Shown here one piece after another: positions 37,910 through 47,405 of a DNA stretch of 64,000 bases. Origin of the DNA: Methylobacteriaceae bacterium (GTDB lineage: Bacteria > Pseudomonadota > Alphaproteobacteria > Rhizobiales > Beijerinckiaceae); assembly GCA_020638195.1 (NCBI GenBank), contig JACKJC010000002.1:1052477-1116476 (forward strand), written 5' to 3'. Each line of letters starts with the position of its first letter. Position 1 is the stretch's first letter. The position numbers were made by a program, and so were the translations under genes. The notes beneath the pieces are model-generated. The model was not told the DNA's origin, did not search any database, and saw only the letters and a program-made list of their open reading frames with translations.

Positions 37910-38137
37910 GTGTCGAAATTCGCCATCGGCTTCGCGCAGACCGGTTCGGCCCGAAACGGGACCGCGCCGGAAGTGCGCCTCGGCGCGCGCACGCAGCTCC
38001 AGCCGCGGATCAACGCCAATGTCCGGCGCGGCTTCTCGTTCCGGCGCGGCTATTTCACGGTCCTCGGCCTGCTCACGCTGATCGCCGTCGCCTCGATGAG
38101 CATCGCCATCTGGCGGCTGTTTCATTTCGCGCGCTGA
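37910..38137 (+). CDS. small single-span membrane protein
   Basis: A 75-residue protein starting with GTG at 37910 (AGGAG about seven bases upstream). The N-terminal half is basic and polar (VSKFAIGFAQTGSARNGTAP). The C-terminal part has one hydrophobic helix (about residues 50-68, VLGLLTLIAVASMSIAIW) ending in a short basic tail. Unknown function; it lies between the Hsp70-like gene and radA. Confidence 0.5.
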   Translation: MSKFAIGFAQTGSARNGTAPEVRLGARTQLQPRINANVRRGFSFRRGYFTVLGLLTLIAVASMSIAIWRLFHFAR

Positions 38138-38195
38138 AGCGTGACCTGAACGCGGGAGCGCTTGCTACAGGCGGCGAATCCGCCTAGATACGTTC

Positions 38196-39617
38196 ATGGT
38201 CCGTTCTCGCTCTTCCTTCGTCTGCCAGAATTGCGGCGCCGTCAGCAATCGCTGGCAGGGCAAGTGTGAGGCCTGCGGCGAATGGAACACGATCGTCGAG
38301 GAACAGGCGGCCGCCGGAATCGGGGCGGCGAGTGCGGGCAAAGGCGCGAAGGGGCGGCCGTTCAAGCTGGAGGGTCTTGACGGCGAGAGCGCCGAGGCGC
38401 CGCGCATCGTCTCCGGCATCCGTGAATTCGATCGCGTGACCGGCGGCGGCTTCGTGCCGGGCTCGGTCCTGTTGATCGGCGGGGAGCCCGGCATCGGCAA
38501 GTCCACGCTGCTGATCCAGACCTGCGCGGTTCTTGCGCGCAGGAAAAAGCGCGTCGTCTATATTTCCGGCGAGGAGGCGACCGCACAGGTGCGCATGCGC
38601 GCGGCGCGGCTGGGACTCGCGGACGCCGCCGTGCAGCTCGCCGCCGAGACTCATGTCGAGGACATTCTCGCCACGTTGATGCAGGGCGAGCGCCCTGCCC
38701 TTGTCGTCATCGATTCCATCCAGACCATGTTCACGGACGCCGTCGATTCCGCGCCCGGCACGGTGACGCAGGTGCGCGGCGCGGCGCAGGCGCTGATCCG
38801 CTTCGCCAAGACCACGGGCTGCTGCGTCGTGCTGGTCGGGCATGTCACCAAGGACGGACAGGTCGCCGGACCTCGCGTGGTCGAGCACATGGTCGACGCC
38901 GTGCTCTCGTTCGAGGGCGACGGCGCGCATCACTTCCGCATGCTGCGCGCGCAGAAAAATCGCTTCGGACCGACCGACGAGATCGGCGTGTTCGAGATGA
39001 CGGGCGCGGGTCTGTCGGAGGTCGCCAACCCCTCCGCGCTGTTTCTCGCGGGTCGCGAGGCAGGCGCCCCGGGCGCGGCCGTGCTCGCGGGCATGGAAGG
39101 CTCGCGACCGATGCTGCTCGAAATCCAGGCGCTGGTGACGCCGACCACGCTCGGCACGCCGCGCCGCGCCGTCGTCGGCTGGGATTCGCAGCGCCTGTCG
39201 ATGGTTCTGGCGGTGCTCGAAGCCCAGGGCGGCGTGCGCCTCGGCGGGCACGACGTCTATCTCTCGATCGCCGGCGGATTGCGCATCGCCGAACCTGCCG
39301 CCGACATGGCGGCGGCCGCCGCGCTGGTGTCATCCCTGACTGGCGCGGCGCTTCCGCCCGACGCGTGCTTTTTCGGGGAGATCGGGCTATCAGGCGCGAT
39401 AAGGCCCGTCATCCACACCGGCCTGCGGCTCAAGGAGGCCGCCAAACTGGGCTTCCGACGCGCCCTCCTGCCGCCGCCGCCTTCCGAGAAGGGCGAGGAC
39501 GCGCCGTCGGGCGTGACGCTGCAACGCTGCGGCCATATCTCGGCGCTGGTCGCGGAAATCGCCTCGTCCGCGCCGCAGCGCAATCCGCAGCGCGAGCGGG
39601 TACGCGAGCGTGCATGA
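38196..39617 (+). CDS. radA: DNA repair protein RadA
   Basis: RecA-like ATPase that helps process recombination intermediates. The 473-residue product has an N-terminal zinc finger (CQNCGAVSNRWQGKCEACGEW), Walker A GGEPGIGKSTLLIQT (about 92-106), the RadA-specific KNRFGPTDEIGVFEM, and the C-terminal Lon-protease-like domain. Length and order are standard. In many relatives radA follows alr or precedes cvpA directly; here unrelated genes lie on both sides. Confidence 0.97.
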   Translation: MVRSRSSFVCQNCGAVSNRWQGKCEACGEWNTIVEEQAAAGIGAASAGKGAKGRPFKLEGLDGESAEAPRIVSGIREFDRVTGGGFVPGSVLLIGGEPGIGKSTLLIQTCAVLARRKKRVVYISGEEATAQVRMRAARLGLADAAVQLAAETHVEDILATLMQGERPALVVIDSIQTMFTDAVDSAPGTVTQVRGAAQALIRFAKTTGCCVVLVGHVTKDGQVAGPRVVEHMVDAVLSFEGDGAHHFRMLRAQKNRFGPTDEIGVFEMTGAGLSEVANPSALFLAGREAGAPGAAVLAGMEGSRPMLLEIQALVTPTTLGTPRRAVVGWDSQRLSMVLAVLEAQGGVRLGGHDVYLSIAGGLRIAEPAADMAAAAALVSSLTGAALPPDACFFGEIGLSGAIRPVIHTGLRLKEAAKLGFRRALLPPPPSEKGEDAPSGVTLQRCGHISALVAEIASSAPQRNPQRERVRERA

Positions 39618-39667
39618 AAGGTCCGTGCAGTTTCGCTCGCGCGCGTTCTTGCACTAGAATCGCGCGT

Positions 39668-40249
39668 ATGTTGTTTCGCGCTGCATTCGCAATGGTCCTT
39701 CTCGCCCTCTCCGGCCCCGCTATTGCCGATGGCGTGGTCCTTTCGAAGATGACGAAAGACGACAAAGCCCGCCTCGACAATTTCGACGCGACCCGCGCCA
39801 AGGCCATCGCAGAGGCTCGCACGACCGGCTCGCGCCAGGACATCGCGGTTCTCGACAAGGTTCTTGCCGGCAAGCCGCTCGAGCTGCGCGATAGCAATCT
39901 CGTCGGCGACTGGCGCTGCCGGGCGATCAAGCTCGGCGGCATGGCGCCGCAACTCGTGGTCTACGGCTGGTTCAAGTGTCGCATTTTCGAGGACGGCGCT
40001 GGGCTCTGGCTCGACAAGATCACGGGCTCGCAACGCACGCGCGGCCTGCTCTACGACGACGGCGACACGCGCATGATCTATCTCGGCAAGCTGCATTACG
40101 GCTACGAGAAGCCTGGGACTTACGGTCAGGATCCGACCCGAAACCAGGTCGCCTACGCCTTCCGTGTCGGGCCGAAGCGGATGCGGCTCGAATTTCCCGC
40201 GCCGCAATATGAATCGCTTCTCGACATCATGGAGTTCGAGCGGCCTTAA
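39668..40249 (+). CDS. exported DUF4893-like protein
   Basis: A 193-residue protein with a signal peptide (LFRAAFAMVLLALSGPAIADG). The mature part contains DNLVGDWRCR-like (here SNLVGDWRCRAIKLGG), YGWFKCRIFEDG and KITGSQRTRGLLYDDGD. This resembles DUF4893 exported proteins found in alphaproteobacteria. Function unknown. The start at 39668 was chosen because it begins the signal peptide. Confidence 0.65.
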   Translation: MLFRAAFAMVLLALSGPAIADGVVLSKMTKDDKARLDNFDATRAKAIAEARTTGSRQDIAVLDKVLAGKPLELRDSNLVGDWRCRAIKLGGMAPQLVVYGWFKCRIFEDGAGLWLDKITGSQRTRGLLYDDGDTRMIYLGKLHYGYEKPGTYGQDPTRNQVAYAFRVGPKRMRLEFPAPQYESLLDIMEFERP

Positions 40250-40335
40250 CGCGCATTAACCCGCGCGCGCGCCTCCGTCGGAAACAAATTCAATAAACTT
40301 GTCGGTATTCTCGTTCTTATCGGCAGGAGCGAGAA

Positions 40336-41601
40336 GTGTTCGACGTCGGCGCGACAACCGGCAGTTTTCCCGACAGGCGGCGCAAGCCCTGGGTCGGCCC
40401 GCGCGAGCGACGCGCGACGCCGGTCGCGGGCCCGCGCGAAAGACGCGCCGCATCGCGTTCGGGCGGATTGCGCGATGGCGCGATCCATGTCGAGGCGCTG
40501 GACATGGCGGCCAGCCGCATTCATCGCGCGGAATGGGCGCGGCTCGCCTCTCGCGCGGCCGAACCCAATCCCTTTTTCGAGCCGGATTTCATCCTGCCCG
40601 CCGCCCGCCAGCTGGTCGCCTCCCGCCGCCCGACCGTACTCGTCGCGCGCAAGCGGATCGACGGGCGCATGCGCATGATCGGCGCCTTGCCGCTCGCGCC
40701 CGTGGGGCGGTTCGGGGCAATGGCGCCTGCGCGCGCCTGGCGCGATCCGCTGGCGCCGCTGGGCGCGCCCCTGCTCGACCGCGATCATGCGGTCGAAGCC
40801 TTTTCAGCCTTTCTCGCCTGGGTCGGCGAGCGGCGTCCCCTCGGCAACGCGCTCGCCCTGCACGCAACGCCGCGCACGGGGCCGGTATCGAAAGCGATAC
40901 GACAGGCCGCCTCGACACGCGCCGTCGACTGCGTGGAACTCGACGACACCACACGCGCCGCCCTTCATACGGGGGCCGATCTCGACCAGATGATGTCGTC
41001 GCGGCGACGCAAGATGCTTGCGCGCCTACGGCGACGCCTCGCGGAAACCGGCGAGGTTTCGACGCGCGTCACGACCGGCGCGGCCGTCGAAGACGAAATG
41101 GAAGCCTTTTTCGAGCTGGAGCATTCCGGCTGGAAGGGCCGGCGCGGCACGGCTCTCGCCTCCTCCATCCGCACGCTGGCGCTGGCTCGAGCCTTCTTGC
41201 GCAACCTTTCCATAGAGGACCGCTGCTCGATCGTATGGCTGGACTTCGATGGCGCGCCGATCGCCGGCGCCATCCTGATCCATGCCGGCGCGACCCGCTT
41301 CTACTGGAAGATCGCCTTCGACGAACGCTACGCCGCCTATTCGCCGGGCATGCAGCTCATGCTGGACGCGTCGCGCCTGATGCTCGCCGACCCCGATTTC
41401 ACCATGGCCGATTCCTGCTCCATGCCCGGCTCGAGCGGCATCGAGGCGATCTGGAAAGGCCGCCGGCGCATGGCCGACCTGCTGATCGGCAAGCCCGGCC
41501 TCGGATTCGCCGTGACCGCCGAAATCGAAACCGCCCGGCGCGGATTGCGCGCCGGGGCGAAAGGCGTCTACCGCAAGGTCGAGGGGATGATGGGGCGCTG
41601 A
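40336..41601 (+). CDS. GNAT-type acetyltransferase, BioF2-like (CelD-like)
   Basis: A 421-residue protein starting with GTG at 40336 (AGGAG seven bases before). After a basic low-complexity N-terminus (about 1-45) comes a two-part GNAT fold. The second half (about 230-380) contains EDEMEAFFELEHSGWKGRRG and YWKIAFDERYAAYSPGMQL, typical of the BioF2-like acetyltransferase domain found in cellulose-biosynthesis-linked and FemAB-like proteins. The substrate is unknown; exopolysaccharide or cell-surface modification is plausible. Confidence 0.75.
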   Translation: MFDVGATTGSFPDRRRKPWVGPRERRATPVAGPRERRAASRSGGLRDGAIHVEALDMAASRIHRAEWARLASRAAEPNPFFEPDFILPAARQLVASRRPTVLVARKRIDGRMRMIGALPLAPVGRFGAMAPARAWRDPLAPLGAPLLDRDHAVEAFSAFLAWVGERRPLGNALALHATPRTGPVSKAIRQAASTRAVDCVELDDTTRAALHTGADLDQMMSSRRRKMLARLRRRLAETGEVSTRVTTGAAVEDEMEAFFELEHSGWKGRRGTALASSIRTLALARAFLRNLSIEDRCSIVWLDFDGAPIAGAILIHAGATRFYWKIAFDERYAAYSPGMQLMLDASRLMLADPDFTMADSCSMPGSSGIEAIWKGRRRMADLLIGKPGLGFAVTAEIETARRGLRAGAKGVYRKVEGMMGR

Positions 41602-41604
41602 GCC

Positions 41605-42534
41605 TCAGCCCTTCGCAGTCTCCGCATAGCCCGCATAGGAATGTTTCAGCGTCGCGTGATTGAGCAGCATTTCCGCGACCTGCTTCGTACCCGTCTTGTC
41701 GTAGATGCGCGAGCGGACCCAGTAGCTTTCGGTGCGTTTGCTCTCCGACAGGGCGGCGATCTCACGGCGGATGACGTAATCCTCGCCGACGAAGAGCGGG
41801 CCGTCGATCATGCGGATTTCCTGATCGGCGAACAGGCCGACGGCCGGCCCCTTCACCGGAAAGGCCGCCTTGCGGTTCGAATATTCGGCGAGCACCGAGA
41901 CCATTTCGAGCGGCACGATCGGGCGGCCCCAGGGATTATCGCCGCTCGAATACCAGGGCGAGTTCTCGGTGATGACGGAAAGCTTCTGGTTGAGCGAGAA
42001 CGGATAGAGCGCGCCCATGTTCTGGTCGGGGTCCATGCGCACACTCTCTTCCTCGGCGCCCTTCATGCCGACGTGGAGGTCGGCAAGGATCAGGAGCTTT
42101 TCCGGTGGACGTAACGCCTTCATGCGGGCTTCCAGCAGGGTCTCGCCATGGTCCGGGCCGATCGAGGCGGAGGCTTCCAGCACAGGCGTGCCGTCGGCCT
42201 TCTGCGCCCAGACCTTCGTGCGCGCCGCGCCGCGCGCCGGCATTTCCGCGAAGGCGCGCACTTCTTCGCCCTCCACCACCATGTTCTGGTAATGCGAGGA
42301 AATACAGCCGCGTTCGTACCAGTCGCGTCCGAAAATGCGTTCGAGCAGCGGCGGGAACAGGCTGAAATGCGTGGGGCCTTCGATCGGGCCCGCCCGAAAA
42401 CCCAGCTTCTCGGCCATGGAATCGTCGTGGATCGAGGCGTGGCCGCCGTATTCCTGGTCGGCGAGCATCTGGCGCGGGCCGCGCAGCGGGCCGCTGAGTA
42501 CGAGCGGCGTCGAGAAGCCGTGCGCTGACGTCAT
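41605..42534 (-). CDS. hotdog-fold protein, MaoC-like
   Basis: A 309-residue protein built of two hotdog-like halves. The first contains SIHDDSMAEKLGFRAGPIEGPTHFSLF, close to the catalytic loop of MaoC-type hydratases. The second contains GPAVGLFADQEIRMIDGPLFVGEDYVIRREI. Substrate unknown; fatty-acyl-CoA or related thioester chemistry is likely by fold. It converges with the acetyltransferase gene and ends three bases after it. Confidence 0.6.
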   Translation of the reverse strand: MTSAHGFSTPLVLSGPLRGPRQMLADQEYGGHASIHDDSMAEKLGFRAGPIEGPTHFSLFPPLLERIFGRDWYERGCISSHYQNMVVEGEEVRAFAEMPARGAARTKVWAQKADGTPVLEASASIGPDHGETLLEARMKALRPPEKLLILADLHVGMKGAEEESVRMDPDQNMGALYPFSLNQKLSVITENSPWYSSGDNPWGRPIVPLEMVSVLAEYSNRKAAFPVKGPAVGLFADQEIRMIDGPLFVGEDYVIRREIAALSESKRTESYWVRSRIYDKTGTKQVAEMLLNHATLKHSYAGYAETAKG

Positions 42535-42706
42535 TCTTTTTCCTCCATTTGCCGGCAGCGTAGCCCGCGGGCGACAATCTGTTCAAATGATTTGGGATGG
42601 CCCGCCCGCAGGGTGACGTAGCCAGCGGACTCCTCTATAAGGCGCGCATTGCGGCCGGGCGGCGCCGCAGTTTGAGCTGGTCCCATCGGCGCGAGGCCAA
42701 GTTTTC

Positions 42707-43378
42707 ATGCCTTCCTATCTCGATCTCGGTCTGATCGGCGTCATTCTCGTTTCGGCATTGCTGGCGATGCTGCGCGGTTTTACGCGCGAGGTGCTGGCGA
42801 TCGCGTCCTGGGGCGCGGCGGCGCTGGCCGCCCTCTATTTCCACCCGCTGGTGCTGCCCTACCTCAAGCCCTACATATCCAAGGACACGATCGCGCTGGC
42901 GGCCGCCGCCGGCATCGTGTTCTTCGTGGCGCTGATCGTCGTCTCGATCATCACGGTCCGCATCTCGGACATGATCCTCGATTCGAAAGTCGGCGCGCTC
43001 GACCGTTCGCTCGGCTTCCTGTTCGGGGCCGCCAGGGGACTTCTGCTGTGCGCCGTGGCGTTCATCTTCTTCAGCTGGCTGGTGCCGGACAAGTCGCAGC
43101 CGGAATGGGTGAAGAACGCCAAGATGCGTCCGCTGCTGTCGGCCACCGGCGACCAGATCATGGCGCTGCTGCCCGACGATCCCGAGAGCATTCTCGCCAA
43201 GCTCAAGAAGAGCAAGCCGGGCGCGCCGCCCGAAGAGGCGCCGGCCGAGGGCGACGATGCGAAATCGCCGCAGCCGCCCGCGCGAAAGAGCCAGCGCTCG
43301 GAAGCCGCCCCGGCGATCGGGGCGTCCGACCAGCAGAAACTCAATGCGCTGGCCACGGGCGGAGCAGCGCGCAGATAG
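42707..43378 (+). CDS. cvpA: CvpA family membrane protein
   Basis: A 223-residue inner-membrane protein with four hydrophobic segments in the first 125 residues (LDLGLIGVILVSALLAMLRG; FFVALIVVSIITV) and the conserved RGFTREVLAIASWGAA stretch. A charged C-terminal tail follows. CvpA was named for a role in colicin V production and is linked to envelope stress. It precedes purF by 78 bases, its usual neighbour. Confidence 0.88.
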   Translation: MPSYLDLGLIGVILVSALLAMLRGFTREVLAIASWGAAALAALYFHPLVLPYLKPYISKDTIALAAAAGIVFFVALIVVSIITVRISDMILDSKVGALDRSLGFLFGAARGLLLCAVAFIFFSWLVPDKSQPEWVKNAKMRPLLSATGDQIMALLPDDPESILAKLKKSKPGAPPEEAPAEGDDAKSPQPPARKSQRSEAAPAIGASDQQKLNALATGGAARR

Positions 43379-43456
43379 ACCTGCGGCGCAAAAGCGCGGG
43401 CGCAAACGGGACGGGAATGGCCAGAGGCGGACCTTCGTTCGCATGGAGCTTGTAGG

Positions 43457-44953
43457 ATGACGCAGGACCCGAGCAGCCCACACAGGCGCGAGCCGGAACT
43501 CGACATTGATTTCGACATGGACGGCGACACCCTGCGCGAAGAGTGCGGGGTGTTCGGCATTTTCGGGCATCCCGAAGCCGCCACCATCACCGCGCTCGGC
43601 CTGCACGCGCTCCAGCATCGCGGCCAGGAGGCGGCGGGCATCGTCGCCTTCGACGGCCAGCGCTTCCATTCGGAGCGCCGCCTCGGCCTCGTCGGCGATC
43701 ACTTTTCACGCGCCAGTACGATGGAAGCGCTGCGCGGCGACAGCGCGATCGGCCATGTCCGCTATTCCACGACCGGCGAGACGATCCTGCGCAATGTCCA
43801 GCCGCTGTTCTCGGAAATTTCGTCCGGCGGATTCGCCGTCGCGCATAACGGCAATCTCACGAACGGCCTGACGCTGCGCCGCGAACTCATCCGCGACGGC
43901 GCGATCTACCAGTCGACGTCGGACACGGAAGTCGTGCTGCATCTGGTCGCGCGCAGCCGCAAGCAGCGCATCGTCGAGCGCTTCATCGAGGCGATCCGCC
44001 AGCTCGAAGGCGCCTATTCGCTGGTGGCGCTGACAAACAAGAAACTGATCGGCGCGCGCGATCCGCTTGGCATCCGCCCGCTCGTGCTCGGCGAACTCGA
44101 CGGCAAATACATTCTGGCGTCGGAGACGGTCGCGCTCGACATCATCGGCGCGCGCTTCGTGCGCGACATCCAGAACGGCGAAGTCGTCGTCATCTCCGAC
44201 GAAGGCATCGAGAGCCTCAAGCCCTTCCCGCCTGTGCCCGCGCGTCCCTGCATCTTCGAATACATCTATTTCGCGCGGCCGGATTCCGTCGTGCACGGCC
44301 GGCCCGTCTACGGCGTGCGCAAGGCGATGGGCGCGCAGCTCGCGCTCGAATCCGGCGTCGAGGCCGACGTCGTGGTGCCAGTGCCCGATTCAGGCGTGCC
44401 GGCGGCGATCGGCTACGCGCAGCAATCCGGCATTCCGTTCGAGCTCGGCATCATCCGCAACCATTACGTCGGGCGCACTTTCATCCAGCCGACCCAGAAT
44501 GTGCGCGAACTCGGCGTGCGCATGAAGCATAACGCCAACAAGAGCGTCGTCGCCGGCAAGCGCATCGTGCTGATCGACGATTCCATCGTGCGCGGCACGA
44601 CCTCGGTGAAGATCGTGCAGATGATGCGCGATGCGGGCGCAAAGGAGGTGCACTTCCGCATCTCGTCGCCGCCGATCACGCATCCCGACTATTACGGCAT
44701 CGACACGCCGCAGCGCGACAAGCTTCTGGCCGCCACCCATGACCTCGAGCAGATGCGCCAGTATATCGGCTGCGACTCGCTCGCTTTCCTGTCGGTGGAA
44801 GGCATCTACAAGGCGATGGGCGAAGACGAGCGCAATCCACAGCGCCCGCAATTCACCGACCATTGTTTTACGGGCGATTATCCGACCGTGCTGACCGATG
44901 TCGGCGGCGACACCGGCAAGCAGCAATTGTCGCTGCTGGCGGAAGCGGGCTGA
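43457..44953 (+). CDS. purF: amidophosphoribosyltransferase
   Basis: First committed step of purine synthesis: PRPP plus glutamine to phosphoribosylamine. The 498-residue precursor has a propeptide whose removal exposes the catalytic cysteine (LREECGVFGIF, Cys30). The glutaminase region has GLHALQHRGQEAAGI. The PRPP-binding loop is VLIDDSIVRGTTSVKI (about 370-385). A start at 43457 is supported by GGAG ten bases upstream. Confidence 0.97.
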   Translation: MTQDPSSPHRREPELDIDFDMDGDTLREECGVFGIFGHPEAATITALGLHALQHRGQEAAGIVAFDGQRFHSERRLGLVGDHFSRASTMEALRGDSAIGHVRYSTTGETILRNVQPLFSEISSGGFAVAHNGNLTNGLTLRRELIRDGAIYQSTSDTEVVLHLVARSRKQRIVERFIEAIRQLEGAYSLVALTNKKLIGARDPLGIRPLVLGELDGKYILASETVALDIIGARFVRDIQNGEVVVISDEGIESLKPFPPVPARPCIFEYIYFARPDSVVHGRPVYGVRKAMGAQLALESGVEADVVVPVPDSGVPAAIGYAQQSGIPFELGIIRNHYVGRTFIQPTQNVRELGVRMKHNANKSVVAGKRIVLIDDSIVRGTTSVKIVQMMRDAGAKEVHFRISSPPITHPDYYGIDTPQRDKLLAATHDLEQMRQYIGCDSLAFLSVEGIYKAMGEDERNPQRPQFTDHCFTGDYPTVLTDVGGDTGKQQLSLLAEAG

Positions 44954-44967
44954 CAAGGGGCGGACAG

Positions 44968-45128
44968 CCTTCAAAGTCTCGGCCAAGATTCAGAGCCCTC
45001 ATCCTGAGGAGCCGCGCAGCGGCGTTCGAAGGATGGCGGATGCAGAAATGGCTGAACTTGCCATCCTTCGAGACGCGCCTTCGGGGCTCCTCAGGATGAG
45101 GATTCGGAGTTCGGCCAGACTTTGAAGG
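44968..45128. repeat. palindromic intergenic repeat, family A, copy 2, nested in a longer inverted repeat
   Basis: Core arms are CCTCATCCTGAGGAGC...TTCGAAGGATGG and CCATCCTTCGAGACG...GCTCCTCAGGATGAGG, matching the copy between fabD and fabG. Outside the core a second pair of arms, CCTTCAAAGTCTCGGCC (44968-44984) and GGCCAGACTTTGAAGG (45113-45128), extends the palindrome. It sits between the convergent purF and the minus-strand gene ending at 45,140, in the position of a bidirectional terminator. Confidence 0.85.
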
Positions 45129-45139
45129 TCTGCGGTCCT

Positions 45140-46564
45140 TTATCGCAATCTCACAGCGATTTCACGCATCGCTTCGACATTGGGGCCGCGCCCTGCCGCC
45201 ATGCGCGCGATCCTCGTGCGCTGCGGCTCCAGCAGATGCAGTGGCATCGCGCGCAAGGCGAAGAACGACAGGCGCGTCGCGTCGTTCGTCGCGCTCAACT
45301 TTCGGCTTTCCAGCAAGGCCAGCATGTCGGGCAGGACCGTCGGCGCGACTTCAGGCCGCGCGAGCAGTCGATCGAGCGGGCCGAACCAGGCCATGCGCGG
45401 CTCGAGCAGGATGCGACGGACGAGCGTGACGCCCTGCGGCGGCAACGGCTTCGTCCAGACGGCGCGGGCAATCCAGCGATTGACGAACTCGACATGCGTC
45501 CGGTTGAACGCCACATGCGCCGGCAGATCGAGCGTGGAAGCCGCACGATTGACAACCTCCGGCGCAGGGGGATCGTGAATATTCGCGCTGCCCTGCGACA
45601 GACCGTTACGCAGCGCCATCGAGCGCGCATAGCCGAGCGCGCCGAACATCTCCTCGAGCGATAGCGGCGCGATCGTGTGACGACTGCGCCAGATTTCGTA
45701 GCCGCCCGACGACATGCCACTGGAGGCGGGCCATACGACGAAGGGAATGGACACGACATTCGCGGCGGCCTCCGTGCGCACGAATATCGGGCCCGAGGCG
45801 CTCTGCGCCGTGGCCGTCAGCCGCCGTCCGAAACGAATTTCCGGCGCGAGCGGCGCCGTCGATTGATATTTGGCGAGCGCGCCGCGTTCGAGAAAGGTGG
45901 CGTCGACGACGAGCGCCGCCCGCGCGCCGTCGTCCGGCGTCACGAGCACGCAACGCGCCTGCCCGCCCTGCCCCGTTTCGGCGGCGGGACAGGCGGCGTC
46001 GGCGGCCGCCCGAAAGCGGGTAGCAGACTGCAGATCGGACTGACTCGCCTGCCGGACGACGCGAATCCACTCCACCTCGCCGCTCATCAACAGCGCGCGG
46101 CACTCGCGTCCGCAGGGTTCAGTCTCGAAGGGCGCGGCCGGCATGACGCTGGCGAAGGGTTCGCGCAGCTCGATCGTTTTCGGGAGCGGCTGAATCGCGC
46201 GCGTGATGTCGTCGGCGCGCAGTCTCTTTTCCAGATCGTCCGCCTGGCGTCGCGACAGCCAGCCGGGCGCAATGGCGACAACGAGCGCCGCGAGAATGCC
46301 GCCAATCAGGCCCAACCCCCGTCCTCCGCGCCAGCTGAGGGCGCGCGCGCCAGCCAGAGCCGCCGCCAGATAAACGAACGCCACGCCAGCGGCCAGAACG
46401 GGAAACGCGAGGCCGAGCGTCGCCATTGTCAGGACGGCGGCGATGTTGGGAATCGCAAGGAGTAGCGCGATGATCGCAAGCGCGCCGAGGAGCCATATGC
46501 GTTTCAGGTTAGAGCTCCTCGAAGGCGCGACTTGGTATCGCTCTCTTAGCGGCGCCGTGGCCAT
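45140..46564 (-). CDS. membrane-anchored protein of unknown function
   Basis: A 474-residue protein with a short cytoplasmic N-terminus and three hydrophobic segments between residues 22 and 105 (LLGALAIIALLLAIPNIAAVL; then two more). A large, probably extracytoplasmic domain of about 360 residues follows. Two Cys pairs are visible (EPCGREC, and Cys residues near AACPAAETG and ARCVLV). No family recognised by eye. It reads leftward toward purF with the palindromic repeat between them. Confidence 0.55.
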   Translation of the reverse strand: MATAPLRERYQVAPSRSSNLKRIWLLGALAIIALLLAIPNIAAVLTMATLGLAFPVLAAGVAFVYLAAALAGARALSWRGGRGLGLIGGILAALVVAIAPGWLSRRQADDLEKRLRADDITRAIQPLPKTIELREPFASVMPAAPFETEPCGRECRALLMSGEVEWIRVVRQASQSDLQSATRFRAAADAACPAAETGQGGQARCVLVTPDDGARAALVVDATFLERGALAKYQSTAPLAPEIRFGRRLTATAQSASGPIFVRTEAAANVVSIPFVVWPASSGMSSGGYEIWRSRHTIAPLSLEEMFGALGYARSMALRNGLSQGSANIHDPPAPEVVNRAASTLDLPAHVAFNRTHVEFVNRWIARAVWTKPLPPQGVTLVRRILLEPRMAWFGPLDRLLARPEVAPTVLPDMLALLESRKLSATNDATRLSFFALRAMPLHLLEPQRTRIARMAAGRGPNVEAMREIAVRLR

Positions 46565-46655
46565 TGCGGCGCGCGTTGGCGCACATTCCGGTCGTTCGTG
46601 CTAGAAGACGCCCTGCCCTCCGAGGCCCGCCCGCCTCACCAACGACGAGTTATTC

Positions 46656-47405
46656 ATGTCTTCGCCCCTTTCCTCTCGCATCGCTCTCGTCACCGGCGCC
46701 TCGCGCGGCATCGGCCGTGCGGTCGCGCTCGAACTTGCTCGCCAGGGCGCGCATGTGATCGCGCTGGCGCGCACGCAGGGCGCGCTGGAGGACCTCGACG
46801 ACGAGATCCGCAAGTTCGGCGGCGAGGCGACGCTGGTTCCCTGCGATCTGGTCGACCATGACGCGATCGATCGGCTCGGAGCCGCCATCCACGAGCGGTG
46901 GGGCAAGCTCGACATTCTCGTCGGCAATGCCGGGCTGCTCGGCGTGCTCTCGCCGCTCGGCCATATCGATCCCAAGGAGTGGGACAAGGTGATGTCCGTC
47001 AATGTGACGGCCAACTGGCGTCTCATCCGTTCCCTCGACCCGCTGCTGCAGCGTTCCGACGCCGGGCGCGTCGTGTTCATGTCCTCGGGCGCAGGCCACC
47101 GCGCGGAATTGCGCGCCTACTGGGGTCTCTACGGCGTCACCAAGGCCGCGCTCGATACGCTCGCTCGCTTCTACGCAGCCGAGACGCAGAACATCACGAA
47201 GATCCGCGTGAACCTGTTCCAGCCCGGCCCGCTGCGCACCGCCATGCGCGCCAAGGCCATGCCGGGCGAGGACCCGATGACGCTGAAGACGCCGGAAGAA
47301 GCCGCGCCCGCCGTCGTCGCCATGTGCTCGCCGGAATGGAGCGAGACCGGCAAGGTCTATGATTTCCCGCAGGGCAAGGTGCTGGGCTTCAGAGAGCCTG
47401 CCTGA
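46656..47405 (+). CDS. short-chain dehydrogenase/reductase
   Basis: A 249-residue Rossmann enzyme. It has nucleotide binding TGASRGIGRAVALEL near the N-terminus, the NAG box (LVGNAGLLGVL), and the catalytic YxxxK (YGVTK, about 152-156) after a conserved Ser. It resembles YciK-type oxidoreductases. Its stop abuts the stop of the next gene on the opposite strand. Substrate unknown. Confidence 0.85.
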   Translation: MSSPLSSRIALVTGASRGIGRAVALELARQGAHVIALARTQGALEDLDDEIRKFGGEATLVPCDLVDHDAIDRLGAAIHERWGKLDILVGNAGLLGVLSPLGHIDPKEWDKVMSVNVTANWRLIRSLDPLLQRSDAGRVVFMSSGAGHRAELRAYWGLYGVTKAALDTLARFYAAETQNITKIRVNLFQPGPLRTAMRAKAMPGEDPMTLKTPEEAAPAVVAMCSPEWSETGKVYDFPQGKVLGFREPA

